A program made the translations under genes and the position numbers. 64,000 bases of DNA. Source: Tetradesmus obliquus (taxonomy: Eukaryota > Chlorophyta > Chlorophyceae > Sphaeropleales > Scenedesmaceae). The stretch covers positions 3,162,001-3,226,000 of the forward strand of contig CP126200.1 of NCBI GenBank assembly GCA_030272155.1, read 5' to 3'. Shown here in pieces: positions 1 to 21,211 of the stretch (its first letter is position 1; each line of letters begins with the position of its first letter). The notes under the pieces are model-generated. The model searched no databases and had not been told where the DNA came from. It worked only from the letters and a program-made list of their open reading frames with translations.

Positions 1-165
1 AGCAGCTGCAGTACCCCTCACAGCAATCACCCACGCAAGCCAATTGAGTGCAGTCTTTGAAACAAGGCTTCTTGCAGGCACAGAGACTGCGGCAACCACA
101 CTGCCACCGGGACTGTCCATCTATGCAGGGTGGTGCTAGAGCATGCTTTTGCACTGCATGTGCGC

Positions 166-347
166 TCACTGCATTGCTGCAGTTGGCCCAGAGCTCGAGT
201 AGTCAAGCAGCCCCTCAGGCAGTTGCCGTGCCCACCTGGCCTGTGCTGCGGCGCGCTCCCTCTCGCGTGCCGCGCGTGGGTCGTCCCTCTCCTCCTCCTC
301 CTCTTCCTCCTCAGCGTCCCTGCTGCGCCCGCCAAGGAAGAAGGCCT

Positions 348-384
<37 letters not shown>

Positions 385-3300
385 CAAGACAGCAGCAGCG
401 GTCAGTCACCATCCTGTCCAAACTGTGATTTGACACCAGGCATGCTTGCTTTTGACTGAAACCGAGCCACATAGCACCTTTTCGCTTGTTACAATCCTAG
501 CAGGATAGATCTTTTCGACGCCCACTTCGTCCGACCACTCTCATCTGCTTGACATGCTAAACAAGATCTGAAACCTCCATGTTGATAGCGTGCACATTCA
601 GCCCCATACAAGCCTGATGCACTACGAGAACAGCGGTTGAGCGCAGGCGAGCCGTCACAGAGTTCGCTGCTGTGCAGCACACGCAGCGTCTCCTCCCACC
701 TGCGTGCCCTTGCGTGTGCGCTGCTGCTCCACCTGGCGCTCCACCTGCGTGGCAAAGCTCTCCACCTTGCGCGTGCCACCGCCAAACAGGCCCAGCACGG
801 GGGAGGCCGCACGCTCCTGCGCAGCACACACACAGCACACAGCGTACAACATACAGCTTGGATGACACGCTGGGCAGTCACGAGGAAGAATGTGTGTCGG
901 GCAGATGCTGCTGTACATGTGTTGCGGCACTACAGCTGCTGCTGGCAGGCTGTAGCTGTATCAGGGACAGATCTGCTGTAGAGCATGCATCACAGGGACG
1001 TCGCTGCTTATTCGCCCTGCTGCCTGCCGGTGCTTGCCCAACAGCTTTCTGCGTCCACATGCAGCCCCCATGCAACCGCCGGCCCATGCTGCTTTATGGC
1101 CACCTTGCACACACAAGCAAGCACCAGCACATGTATGTGCTGTACAGCAGCACTGCCGCCCCTCACCTCCTGCTCCTCCTTTGCTGGCTCCTCCTCCTCT
1201 GCCTCCTCCTCGGCCTCCTGGCCGCTGCGCGCAAACACAAACAGGATCTGCTCCGACTCTGGGCCGCCCTGCGCCTCCTCAGCCTCACTGTCGCTGAGCT
1301 CCTCGCTGGGCAGGAAGCTGCACAGCAGGCGGGCAAGAATGAGCGCATGCATGCGGCAGGCAGGCAGGCAGGGATAAGTGCAACGATGATCAAAATGTGT
1401 GATGGATTGATGGGCGGAAGGCTCCTCGCTGGGCAGGAAGCTGCATGCATGGCAGGCAGAGCAGGCGGGCCAGATTACATGCGCGCATGCACAGATGACT
1501 GTATGATGTGATGGATGGGTGCGTGGTTGGAGAGGCATGTGGATACGGCATACTGCGGACAGCCAGGGCAAGCTGGGCTGTGTAGCATGACAACCATGCA
1601 AGTGTACACAGGTTGCTGTCAAGTTGAACCATAGCGCTGCCACCGACATGGTACAGCAGGCAGGAACTGCGCACCATGAACCCGCCATTGGTGGGAAAGA
1701 CAGCGACGCAGTGCTTGCTTGTGACACGTCTGCACTGCTGGTGGGCTGGTGGCTGTGGTAGCCGCGTCTGCTGCTGCTCACCGTGCAATGCGCAGTGTCT
1801 CGTCCAGGTACACGATCTGGATCTTGCGGTTGATGTTGAAGGTCTTGGCCTGCTTGGTGACGCCAAAGTTGAGCTCGCCCTCAGTGATGCTCAGCTGCAA
1901 CAGCAAACAGGCACAACAGCGGCCACACAATCAGTGGCATACTCGGACAACTGCAACCACAGCTGCTGCAGCACATGCTGCTGCGTGTTGCAGTTTCACC
2001 ACAAAAGCTGCCCTCGCTGCATCTCGGGCCCCGCAGACGCCTCCTGTGGCAGCCCCTGCGGCAAGGCTGTGCTGCTGCTGCTGCTTGGCGCACCTGGAAG
2101 GTGTCGCCGCTGAGTGGCGTGATGGTGCCAAACTGCCTGCTGTATCCCGGCAGGAAGCCCAGCGCCTTGAAGGTGACCTCGTTCACCAGGCTGTCGGGAG
2201 CCTCCAGGATCTGGCGTGCCACCTGCCCGGGGGCCACCACGGGGCCTGGACCAGCAGCGCAGTAGTACAGAAAGGGTGCAGAGAGTGGGTGAGGAAGCCA
2301 CGCGTACACACTTGTGAGGAGAAGTGTGTGCTGTGAGGCACAACGTGTGAGCTCACACTCGAGCAACAGCTCGGCATGATTGCGAGGTCCACTTGTCAAG
2401 CAGCTGAAGCCGGGATTGCAGCAGGGAACGTGCAGCTGTACAAGTATGAACTGCTGCAGCTGTTGCTGCTGCTGCTGCTGACCTGCGCCTGCCTTGAGTG
2501 GCCCGCCCACAGCTGTCGGCTTTGAGCAGTACAGCACATCGTAGGTGCCCCACAGCAGCGGGCTCTTCACCGGGTTCTTCACAGAGTACTGCGCCAGCTC
2601 AGCAACCTGCATGGCACATGGGCAGCGCCAGTGTGCATGTGTTGGCTTATGCTGGAGAGCACAGCAGTTGTGACACAGCCAGTGGCGACGTGCTGTGATG
2701 TGCCGTGTTGCACATGCAGAGCACACAGTAGCAACCAGCTGGCTGAGATCAGTCCTGCATGTGGGGAGGTCAGTCATACTGCTGCTTACAGCTGCGCTGT
2801 GTAATGTACCGAGGCGACGCGTTTGCGCAACCCCATTCTCATTGCTTTCGGTCGATGCTGATGATGTGCCAGAGCACGCTCTCAACGCTGCCCTGCCCTG
2901 CCCTGCACTGCACTGCCGTGCTGCACCCAGCCTGCTGCTGCTGCGGGGCCGCACCAGCTCCTCGATCTCCTGCTTTGTGGTTGAAGAGGCCTTGGAGCCG
3001 GCTGCTGTGCTGCTGCAGATGTCAATGAGTGCCTCTGAGAGCTCCTGGGCGCGGGGGTTGACTGCAGGCGAGCGGCACCACAGCAAACGTGTTGTTGCAG
3101 TGCTGAATGACCACTCACTGGACTGGTGAGTGCTTGTAAAAAGAACTAGAAACGCAACTTGATTCAATTGATGGATGCGGGATCCAGGCACTGCATTGCA
3201 TTGCTGGCAGGTCCTGCTTACACTCTGCCACTCACTCACCAGCAGGAGCTGCTGGCTTGGGTGCCAGGAAATCGAAGAGGCCAGCGCGCACGACCACCAC

Positions 3301-3408
3301 CTTGCGGCTCACAGGAGCACGAGAAACTACAGGACGCGGCCTGGACGCGCCAAATGCTTTGCTCACGCTCATACGGCTCGTGCTGGTGCTGCCGAGGAGG
3401 GAAGCCAT
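166..3408 (-). CDS. PAP/fibrillin-family plastid lipid-associated protein, 8 exons
   Basis: Model read from the minus strand; all junctions are GT-AG: exons 3408-3240, 3061-2955, 2606-2483, 2245-2094, 1894-1782, 1317-1167, 816-700 and 345-166, together 1113 nt (370 aa plus TGA). The start MASLLGSTST begins a Ser/Arg-rich, acid-poor leader ending near VVVRAGLFDFL, typical of a chloroplast transit peptide. The middle (about residues 58-255) has the PAP/fibrillin pattern: RAQELSEAL, NPVKSPLLWGTYDVLYCSKP, LPGYSRQFGTI, IVYLDETLRIAR and ILFVFARSG. Fibrillins coat plastoglobules and thylakoids and bind lipids or quinones; which subfamily this is cannot be told. The last ~115 residues are an acidic extension (EEEAEEEE, EEEEEEERDD) followed by an Arg/Ala-rich helix-like stretch, not part of the usual domain. 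The weakest splice choices are exons 6 and 8. A GTGAGC overlapping the final TGA leaves a further exon to the left possible. Confidence 0.8.
348..383. repeat. (AGC)12 tract at a 3' splice site
   Basis: Twelve AGC units on the plus strand. Read from the minus strand they form a CTG run that ends directly at the TAG acceptor of the last fibrillin exon, so the tract occupies the place of the polypyrimidine tract. Confidence 0.8.
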
Positions 3409-3863
3409 TTTTGCAGCCTTGAGCAAGATGCTACTGCACAGTAGGTATGAAAACAAAAGATAAAGAGCGTATGACCTGTATTATTGTGCTTGGGTGCCAG
3501 GCAGAAGGGAAGTGCCTTGTGATATTTCAAGCTAGAGCGGATCAAGGTCACCAGCAATGTCAAAAACAAAGTTGGCGCCAATGCTTGTCTTTCAGGGCCT
3601 GAAGTCTGGGCGATCCAGGGTTGTTACCTCAGCATGTTACCCGAAGCCAGCCAGTTTGTACTAGTGCCAAGAGCTGCTAAGCAACGTTCATTGTTCTCGC
3701 CTTGCTGTTATCCATCGAAGCTTGCTGAGCACCCGAACATCTCTGTTGCCAACTCTGCGCGGGTCCCGTTGCCCATCACACACCAAGTTGCTTCCTTGCA
3801 TCTGTGCTTCAGCACAAAAATCTGTGTTACACATACTGTACTACCGGGCGTGACCGAGCCATC
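3409..3863. promoter_or_regulatory. Divergent intergenic region between fibrillin and SDE2
   Basis: 455 bp separates the two divergent start codons and has no convincing ORF. Both 5' UTRs and core promoters should lie here. I see no clear TATA box or known algal light-response motif, so this is called by position only. Confidence 0.45.
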
Positions 3864-5341
3864 ATGCAGCTCTTCATCAAGGGCCTGCAGGGTGGCTGGA
3901 GCAGCGTGCTGAGCCTGCAAGAAAGCGACACGGTAGCGGACCTGAAAGCAGCTGTTGAGGTGAGGAATAGTTGATGTATCACAGACCTGCCATACACCTG
4001 CTCCTGGTTGCATGCATGCTGTTCTAGTGCTGGCCTGTGCAGCTGCTGCTTGACCTGGTGCGCTCCGTCCGCCCGCTTCCTCATGCAGCGTTGCATGCTG
4101 CGTCTTGAGCCCACCCTGTCTGGTAGCCACTTTGTATGTTGCTACGGTGGCACATATCGAGCCTGCTGACGGTAGTGCCGTCCAGTCGCCTGCATGCACC
4201 CAGGAGTTAAGCTCTCTGTAGCGCCACTTGAGCATGTTTTACCACAGCTTGCACATCGCCTGCCTCTTCTTCACTTGCAGGACAGCCATGGCATCCCTGC
4301 CAGCGAGCAGCTGCTCACAGCCAACGGGCGCCTGCTCAGCAACGCAGCCAGCACCCTAGCAACCGCAGGCCTGCAGGACAGCAGCAGCGTCACGCTGCTG
4401 CTGCGCCTGTGCGGCGGCAAGGGAGGCTTTGGTGCACTGCTGAGGGGCCAGGGCCGTGACGGCAAGATCACGGACAATTTTGATGCGATGCGGGACCTCA
4501 GCGGGCGGCGCATCAAGCACGTGGAGGCTGAGAAGAAGCTGCAGGAGTGGAAGCAGGACGCCAAGGAGCGCGAGCTGGAGGTGATTGCGATGCGGCACAT
4601 GAAGGAGATGGCCAAGCAGGCCAAGTCAGACAGGGACTTCCAGGTGGGCCTAGGATGTGCGGGCTGATGCTGGTGCTGGGGTTGCTGCTGGCTGGCTGTA
4701 GGCGTGTGTATGGCTGGGGAGCAACAGGCTGCCGGCTGGTGCTGTCAGTGTCTTGATGCGACATGCACACCGCACATGCTAGATTGTGTGTCTTGTGTAT
4801 GGACAGCTGTGCGTTTCCCGCGGTCTGCTGCAGGCACAGTGTAAGCCGGCAGGTGAAGTGAGTGGATGTATATGCTTGTCAATGTAACGCAACATGCTTG
4901 TTTTGGTTGTGGTTGTACGCATGCATTACAACCCAGGCTGACTGTGGCTGGTGGTCTGTTTTCTCTGCTTGCCGCCTGCAGGTGAATGTGGAGGAGGTCA
5001 AGCGCGAGCATAAGAAGGCAGCCGATGCAGTGGTGGAGGCAGTGCACACTGCACTGTCCGAGGGCCTGCAGCATGCCAAGAATGGCGGCAGCAGGCCAGT
5101 CAATGGCACTGCAGCAAAGCCAGCAGCCGGCACAGCAGCAGCAGCTGCAGAGGAGCAGGCTGTGTCACCTGGCAGCAAGCGGAAAACAGCCGAGGGTGCT
5201 GCTGCTGCAAATGGCACAGCAGGGGCAGCAGCAGCAACAACGGCAGCAAAGAAGCGAAAGACGATGCTGGATATGGTGCAGGGGGCAGATTCTGACGAGG
5301 ATGACAGCAGCACCGATGACGCGTCAGATGAGGAGGCGTGA
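3864..5341 (+). CDS. SDE2: SDE2-like protein (ubiquitin-fold splicing / genome-maintenance factor), 3 exons
   Basis: Exons 3864-3959, 4281-4643 and 4982-5341, all phase 0 with GT-AG ends (GAG|GTGAGG, TTGCAG|GAC, CAG|GTGGGC, CTGCAG|GTG), give 272 aa. Residues 1-78 form a ubiquitin-like N-terminus (MQLFIKGLQGGW...) ending in LRLCGGKGGFG. GGKGG (residues 77-81) is the hallmark of Sde2 proteins, which are cut after the first GG so that the mature protein starts at Lys. After it come LLRGQGRDGKITDNFDAMRD, the conserved LSGRRIKHVEAEKKLQEW block and a basic coiled segment. In fission yeast the mature protein aids splicing of particular introns; in human cells it acts in PCNA-linked replication-stress control. 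The C-terminus is Ala/Gln-rich, has a KKRK basic patch (possible nuclear signal) and ends in an acidic SDEDDSSTDDASDEEA tail. No C-terminal SAP domain is visible, unlike animal SDE2. The assignment rests mainly on the GGKGG and SGRR blocks. Confidence 0.88.
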
Positions 5342-8300
5342 GTGTGGGCTGCGCTGATGCTGTTGGTGAAGAAGGGTTGTCAGCTGCCGCTCATCTTGCT
5401 CTGGTAGCTGCAGCTTTTGATCGGACTTTGCGTAGCACACCATGCTTGCGATGGCTGCGCAAGCTGGTCAGGACATAGCAGGACGATGCCCGCAATGTGC
5501 ATTCTATCATATATTCTGAGGGTTACGTTGTGTATAACGCTTGGGTGGCAGTGCTGTTGCTGCAAAAGCAATGCTGCTTTGTTTTGATAGACGATAGACA
5601 TTCCAGCAAAGGCTGGCTTCGCATCCTGTATCATTCACATGATGATGTCACATGTGACATATGACCCGGTGTTGAGAGCTGGGCACGCCAGCTGAGGGTA
5701 GGAGCTGCTTCAAGCAGCAAAGTTGGCCAAGCATAGGTGATGAAATCTCAACGAAGTGGTGATGACAGCTTTATGCTTGACAATCCTGTGTTGTGTTTAC
5801 TCTCCTGGCAATGTCACCACTGACATGTGCGCCATATGGGCAGTGTAACCACTGATGTGTGTGCCGTAAGCGGAACTGTGTCTGTGTCTCACATCAGCCG
5901 TGTCACTGCCCTTATGGGCAGTGAAAACGCTTTCTGTGTGCTCTGTACGCGCATGTACGGCCACATCGCCGGCTGGCATTGTGAGCTGAAGTGAGACACA
6001 GGCATCACATCAGCCTGGCAAAGAGCAGCAGGCTTACACAGGCCTGCTTGCTTTGATTGTGTAACGCACTGCACAAAAGTGACACGGCGTGCTCACCCGA
6101 TGCACACTCAACTTGCACGTGCAGCCCACCATCATCATGTTACGCATCAAGCCATAGCATCAACGCCATCGGCCCACGTGCAGCCCACATGCGCTGCATT
6201 GACATTGCTGCTGCTGCTGCTGTTGGCAGCATTTGTTGAAGTCCGGCATGCATTTCCCAGCACACAATTCAGCTCAACGTATAAATGTGTCCAAAGCATA
6301 ACCCTAGCTTGATGGCACGGGCAGCAATCACTAGGGCAAGCCGCCACAGTTGACACAGCATGTAGGCAGTGCCACCACCAAAATGTGCGCCTTACGGGCA
6401 GTACATGCAGTTTTAACGTGCGTTAAACATGCACTTAAACAAAGTAGTTGAGCGCCTCATGGCCAGTGCAGCCACTGGAGTGTGCACAGCATGGACAACA
6501 CAACCACTGAGACTTCCGCCATATGTCCAGCACAGCATCTGACGTGTGCGCCACCTGGGAAGTGAACCACCCACGTGTGCGCCATATGGACAGTGTAACC
6601 ACTGACGTGTGCTCTGTGCGTGCATGCACATCTCACACGACATTCTGGAGCTCAAGAGAGATACATTATGTTATGTCACGTTGCGTCAACACCCAACTTA
6701 TGTAACGACACACACAGTAAATAATGCCAGCTGCCCACAGTGCTGCCCCCATAGCAATGCTATGGAATGCGCTCAGAAGTACACCACCCCATGCACATGT
6801 TGTTTGCCCAAACTTGCTGAAGTTCGTTGAGAGAAGTGCTGTATCACTCCATGCATGTTGTTTGCCCAAACTTGCCGAAGTTTGTTGAGGGAAGTGCTGT
6901 ATAAGCAGCATGCAGAAGAGCTGAAACCCCAACTTGCAATCTGACCTCATCACACACACTGCTGAAAAGCTGAATCCCCAACCTGCAATCCCACCTCATC
7001 AAAAAGCCACCTTTGCTGTTAAAAGTATCCCACGCCACACCACTGTACAGGCAACCAGTAGAACCACACCATTGTACGGGCGGCCAGTATCACCACGCCA
7101 CTATGCAGACGGCCAGTATCACCATACCAGTATCACCACACCACTATCCAGACGGGCTGCAAAAGCAATGCACACAGAATGCACAACCAACTGTCCCTGT
7201 GCAGCCGACATGCGCTGCATCTATCATTTGCCGTTTTAGAGAGCACTGCTGCAGCTGCTGCTGGCAGCAGCCTGTTGGAGTTTGGAATGCTGGTTCACAG
7301 CAGACAGTGTAGCTGAGAGCTCTGTGTGCTCAAAGCCAGAATGTATGCTTTAAATTACTGTGTTGCGATGCAATACATCTTGCCAAAATTCAACAGTGCT
7401 GCCACAGCAGTGGTAGCTTAGTCATCCAAAGACTTCCACTTATAAAACAACACCCCAGATACTCAGGTACACCCATTGGAATTTTTTACCAAATGTGGCC
7501 TCAACGTGCTGAGGGCAGTTGTACGAGCAGCATGCTGAAGAGCTGGAAACTCAAAACAAACCCCACCTGAAAAAGTCAACCCGAGAATCGACTCACAACT
7601 CAGTTTGCAAGTCAACTGGTCAAACATTGTATTATTGTCTGGCACCAACAAAACCAACCACCTAATTCAAAGGCCTCATCAAAAACGTCCTGACATGCAT
7701 CCTTCAACAGCTGGCTCAAACTTGCACATGCGAGTCTGCTCATCAAAGCTGTGCAGGACTACTGAACTTCAGAGTCAAACTGACAATATGCTGAAAGTCA
7801 ACAAAGTCACAAATTCGAACGTGAAAAACCAAGCAGCTCTGCATGCTTCTTGAGCTGTTTGGGATTGCTGTGCTGGTGTCAATCAACAACGCCACAAGTA
7901 TGTTGATGAAAAGCAAACTTACAAACTACTCGACCAACATCGCACCTACAGCAGCAACCACTACTTGGCGCCTCCTCCATTTTCATTGTGAGCACATCAA
8001 CTTGCCACACATGCTGCTGCTGCAGGTGCCGCTGCAGGCGCCGGATGTAACATCAATCGGGCTCCAACTCCAAGTCTCTTACATGCCAACTAGCTGGCAC
8101 CTCACAAGTATCCACAAGTCTGCATCGATCAAATAGGCACAGGCGAGTCGCCACTATCAAAACAGTACACACAACAGCACCCAGCAGTCGGCGCCTCCAT
8201 CATCATCACGGGCAAATAAACTTGCTGCACACGGTGCTGCTGCATATGCCATCTGCAGTTGTTTCGTTGCCGCTGCCCCTTCCCACCCTGCAAATTGTCA

Positions 8301-8443
8301 CCTGCCGTACACCTTGTCTGCACACCATCTTGCTGGCATCACTCAACAGCAACACAAGTCTAGAGTAGTCAAAGCTGTACATGCAAATCAACTCGACCAA
8401 ATTCGAACATGCAGCAGCACTTCATCAGTCACACCCCGCATCA
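5342..8443. other. 3.1 kb non-coding spacer with local short repeats
   Basis: The spacer lies between the convergent ends of SDE2 and the Cys-rich gene. No ORF here has sustained coding character. It must hold both 3' UTRs; TGTAA signals occur at 5844-5848 (plus) and 8079-8083 (minus), but which are used is unknown. Local repeats include a ~45-bp motif around GTGCGCCATATGG.CAGTGTAACCACTGA at about 5826-5865 and 6578-6610. Confidence 0.6.
6785..7150. repeat. Cluster of imperfect direct repeats (three small families)
   Basis: A ~55-bp unit centred on TTGTTTGCCCAAACTTGC is duplicated (about 6799-6843 and 6857-6903). It is followed by a ~50-bp unit around AGCTGAA.CCCCAAC.TGCAATC (about 6918-6955 and 6967-7005). 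Then comes a short tandem run of a ~30-bp unit with the core GGCCAGTATCACCA (about 7030-7150). Copies are diverged and no coding function is evident. Confidence 0.6.
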
Positions 8444-17596
<9,153 letters not shown>

Positions 17597-17961
17597 GATG
17601 ATGCCTTCGCGAGGGGTAGCTCGAATGTACGGTGTGTCGAGCAGGATTCTCCGAAACAGTTGGTGTCACAGTGACAGCTTTTGATAGCTCATACCATGTT
17701 CAGTTCACGATGTGTGTCGCTTTTGATGATTCATCAAGTGATACGTGGCTGTAAGAGACGAGTTTGTGAACAAACCCAAGACCAATTAATGACAGGCCAT
17801 GTTACAGACACGGGGGGCTTATCGGCACCTCAAAAGGATCGAATGACGCCGGCGAACAGCCCAAAGCATTTGTCAATACCATTGAAAACAGCACACACCA
17901 CCAGCATCCGATATCCTTCCTGCCGTCCAACTTCCTTGCGACAGTGACTCACACTCATTGA
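17597..17961. promoter_or_regulatory. Upstream region of the Cys-rich gene, bordering the repeat array
   Basis: About 365 bp of unique sequence between the signal-peptide start codon and the first satellite fragment. No ORF or clear core-promoter box is seen. If the gene is expressed, its promoter has to fit in this space or overlap the repeats. Confidence 0.4.
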
Positions 17962-17985
17962 GCCGTACGAATGTCCTGGGGGCAG
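17962..17985 (+). repeat. 24-bp satellite fragment at the array's left edge
   Basis: Starts GCCGTACGAATGTCCTGGGG and matches the ~311-bp satellite exactly up to its GGGGGCAG, where the inverted part of LINE copy A begins. It marks the point where the satellite once abutted unique DNA. Confidence 0.75.
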
Positions 17986-18004
17986 CCCACGCTTTGCAGC
18001 GCCT

Positions 18005-20427
18005 CTAGGCGGCAGCCTGCAGCGGCGCCTTTGATCGCTGCACCAACGCTGCCTCCCCTAGTCCTGGCAGTGCGTGGCGCAGGTTGGCCCGCATGAAGGC
18101 CTTCCATGGGGCTCGCCGCGGCGACAACAATGCTGCTGCTGTACGTGCCTGCATTGCTGTGGCGTGCGCCCTGACATCAACCTGCCTCATTCCGCCCATG
18201 CTGAAAGGCAGGCTGGCCACTGCTGCCGGAGGGCTTTCATTCCACTGCCGGATGTTGGCTTCTCGAGCGCAGCCCTGCTCTGTCACAAACCCTAAGAGGC
18301 GGCGGTGCATCCTGGCCATGATATCTACTGGGACTGGCACGAACTGCGCATGATAGGTGATGCAAGATGCCATCATCTGCTGCGCAACTGCGCAGCGCCC
18401 CAAATAGCTGAGATTCTGCCGTGCCCACTGCCGCGCCCGGTATGTGATGGTTTGCAGGCGCTGCGTGTACAGCGCTGCTGCATGCGGCTCTGCGCCTGCT
18501 GCTGACAGCAGCAGACCCAGGTGCCTGATCGGGCGTAGTGCTGTATCATGGAACGGTATCTGCGTGGCTGGATCTACCCCTACAAACGGCTGCTGCGTGC
18601 CCACTTCCATGCCCTGGCACTTGCTGACTCCCAGCTTGGCGCCACTCGCTGCACAAAACGGCTGTACTGCTTTCCTCACCAGCACAGCAACGCCTTGCCT
18701 GCTGGCGGCGTGCAGGGTGGTGTCGTCTGCATGCTGCATGCTGCAGGGTGCTGCTGAGCCATCGGGCATGCTGATGCTGTCCACTTCCCCTGCTGCTTGC
18801 AGCGCTCTGCATTTGGCCGCCAGCGGCTGCGCTGCTAGCACATACAGCAGCGGGCTGAGTGGGCTGCCCTGCGCGCAGCCGGAGGGGATGTCAAACACCC
18901 TGCTGAGGTGGCCGCCGTTGAACACGATGCGGCCCTGTGTGCCTGCCAGCAGCAGCTGTACCCACCTACGCATGCCTGGCGGGAACTGCATTGCTGCCAT
19001 GCACTTCATCAGCCATTCCCTGTCTAGCCTGTCATAGGCCTTCTCAAAATCCAGAAACAAAATGCAGCCGGGCTGCTGCTGCGTCCTGAGGAAGTCAACT
19101 TCCTCCAGGTGCAGCAGCACATTGTCTGCAATGTCCCTGCCTGGAACAAACGCTGTCTGAGTGCTGTCCACGACGCTGCCCAGCACTGGCGCCGCCCGCA
19201 GCACCACCACCTTCGCCAGAATTTTCACATCACAGTTCATCAGCGTGATGGGGCGGTAGCTGGCAGCCTGGTCCCTTGGCTTACCGCCACCCTTGAACAG
19301 TAAGGTGATGAGCCCAAGGCGCTGCTGCGGAGACAGCAGCGCCCCCTCCAGACCAAACCGGAAGTTGCATGCTGCCACAAAAGCTGGTCCTAGCTGCTCC
19401 CAGAATGCGCTATAGAACTCATACGTGAGCCCATCGCTGCCTGGCACCTTCCCTCTAGGCATGCTGTTGAGTGCCGCTGTCGCCTCCTCCAAGGTGATGG
19501 TGCCGTCGCCTGCAGGGCCCAGGCATTGCTGTTGCTGCTCCAAAGAAAGCTGCTTATCCACACTCGCAAGCAGCTCCTGCTGCTGCTGTGGGTCGGTGGG
19601 GCGTCGCGAGAACAGCCCGTCTTCTGCAGGGTCATAAAAGTCTGCAAGCAGGCTGCCTGCTGCTGCCGCGCCCTCGCTGCTGCCAGTGGACACTGTGGTG
19701 CCATCTGCTGCAGCCACAGCGCTGATATACTGCGGCTCCGGCACGGCCTGCCCTAGCCTCGCTCCCCAAAAGCTAGACGGGCCATCAGCGTACAGCTCGT
19801 ACATCGCATCAGTCTTCTCCTGCTGCTGCTGGCGTTGCTGCACTTCATAATCCAGCAACTGCTGTTCTGCATGCTGAAGGTTGGTTTGCGTCTGCCCATT
19901 GCTGTGCTGGCGCTGCTGCCAGCCGGCTGTTGCCACCGCCCTGCGCAGCCGCCTAAGTTCTGCCTGCTGCTGCAGCCTCTGTCGCTGCATTATGACTGCA
20001 GTGGCAGTCACAGCATGCTGCTTAAGGTGCTCAAACTCAGCTGCTGGGTTGTTGCGCGGCCGCTGCTGCTGCTGCTGCTCCACAGCTGCTGACAGGCTCT
20101 CCTGCATAGCTGAGACAAAAGCTGCGCCACCCAGAGCAGAGGTGGGGAAGCACCACCTGCGCCGTCCAAGGAGCGGCATGCCAGGCGGCCGCAGCTTGAC
20201 AACCACAGGGCGGTGATCTGAAGGCTGCCTCATGTGCTGTGTGGCCTTCTGCAGCCAGCCCTCCTCAACCAGGTCCGCTGACAAGAAGACATAGTCAATC
20301 CTGCCGGCTGACGTGGCTTGATTTGCTGCTGCTGGCTGGCCCTGATCTCGCCTGCTGCCTGCTCGTGCTGCAGCCGCTGCTGCAGCCGCCGCGGCTGCAG
20401 CCTGAGCTGTGGCTGTAGCGTCTGTTA

Positions 20428-20478
<51 letters not shown>

Positions 20479-21211
20479 ATGTTGTTGTTGCGGCTGCCGC
20501 GTTGCTGCTGCCAGCTGCGCTGCCATGGTAGCTGTAATGCGTAGGCTGCCTGGCGTGCGGGTTGCAGTGTCGCCACGCATCCACCAGGCCCGAGCGCAGA
20601 GTGACGCGCTGCAGCTGCGCTGCCCCCACCATGCGGCGCGAGTGTCGCGCCCGCGTGCCAGCCACTGGCTGCACGTCAATTTCCTGCAAGGCACAGTTGA
20701 AGTCCCCGCCCACAATCAGGCTGGACCCCTGCGCGCCTGCCTCCAGTGCCTCCTGATAAGGCCCCTGAAACCATGCTGGGCGCCCCGTGGGTTCGTGCGG
20801 CGCATACACAGCCACCGCTGCCATCTGCTGGCCCCACGGCGTTGTCCAGGCTACCCTGAGTAACCTGCCCTGCCCGTCTGTAAACTCAATCACAGGTTCT
20901 GTGTCCTGTTGAACTATTTTCTGACTTAGCAGTACTGCCACCCCAACTGAAGCTTGTACGCCAACTTCCAAGGGTTTGCTATTTGCATAGCAGTACCCTT
21001 GCCACGGCCTGCCGTGCCCTGCTCCCTGCTGCGCCCACTGCTGCATCTGCTGGTCGGACCTGCTGTGGGTTTCTGAAAGCAACACAACATCAGACGCCTG
21101 TTTCTGCAGCCAAGCAAAGAAATCCCTTCGCTTGCCTGCAGCAGCCAAGCCGTTGACATTGACAGCTGCCACGCAGAGGGGCCGCAGTCCGTGCGCTCCT
21201 GCTGGCGGCAT
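18005..21211 (-). pseudogene. LINE copy A ORF2, truncated after the reverse transcriptase domain (1068 aa)
   Basis: Starts at ATG 21211-21209, overlapping the ORF1 stop in TAATG. It has a full APE-type endonuclease (VNVNGL, LLSETH, GGDFNC, PSDHRP) and reverse transcriptase (KVPGSDGL, FLDFEKAYD, GCAQGSPLSP, HADDTT). Compared with copy B's 1795-aa ORF2 it stops at LQAAA because a 37-bp deletion brings a TAG into frame, and the following part of the element is missing. The polyQ linker and C-terminal zinc knuckle are therefore absent, so autonomous activity is unlikely. Confidence 0.85.

Noticed and set aside
672..1511. 279-aa plus-strand open frame
   Set aside because: Antisense to fibrillin exons 6 and 7; composition is that of the shadow strand.
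1881..3239. 452-aa minus-strand open frame
   Set aside because: It includes real fibrillin exons 2-4 in one frame but reads through introns; the spliced model explains it better.
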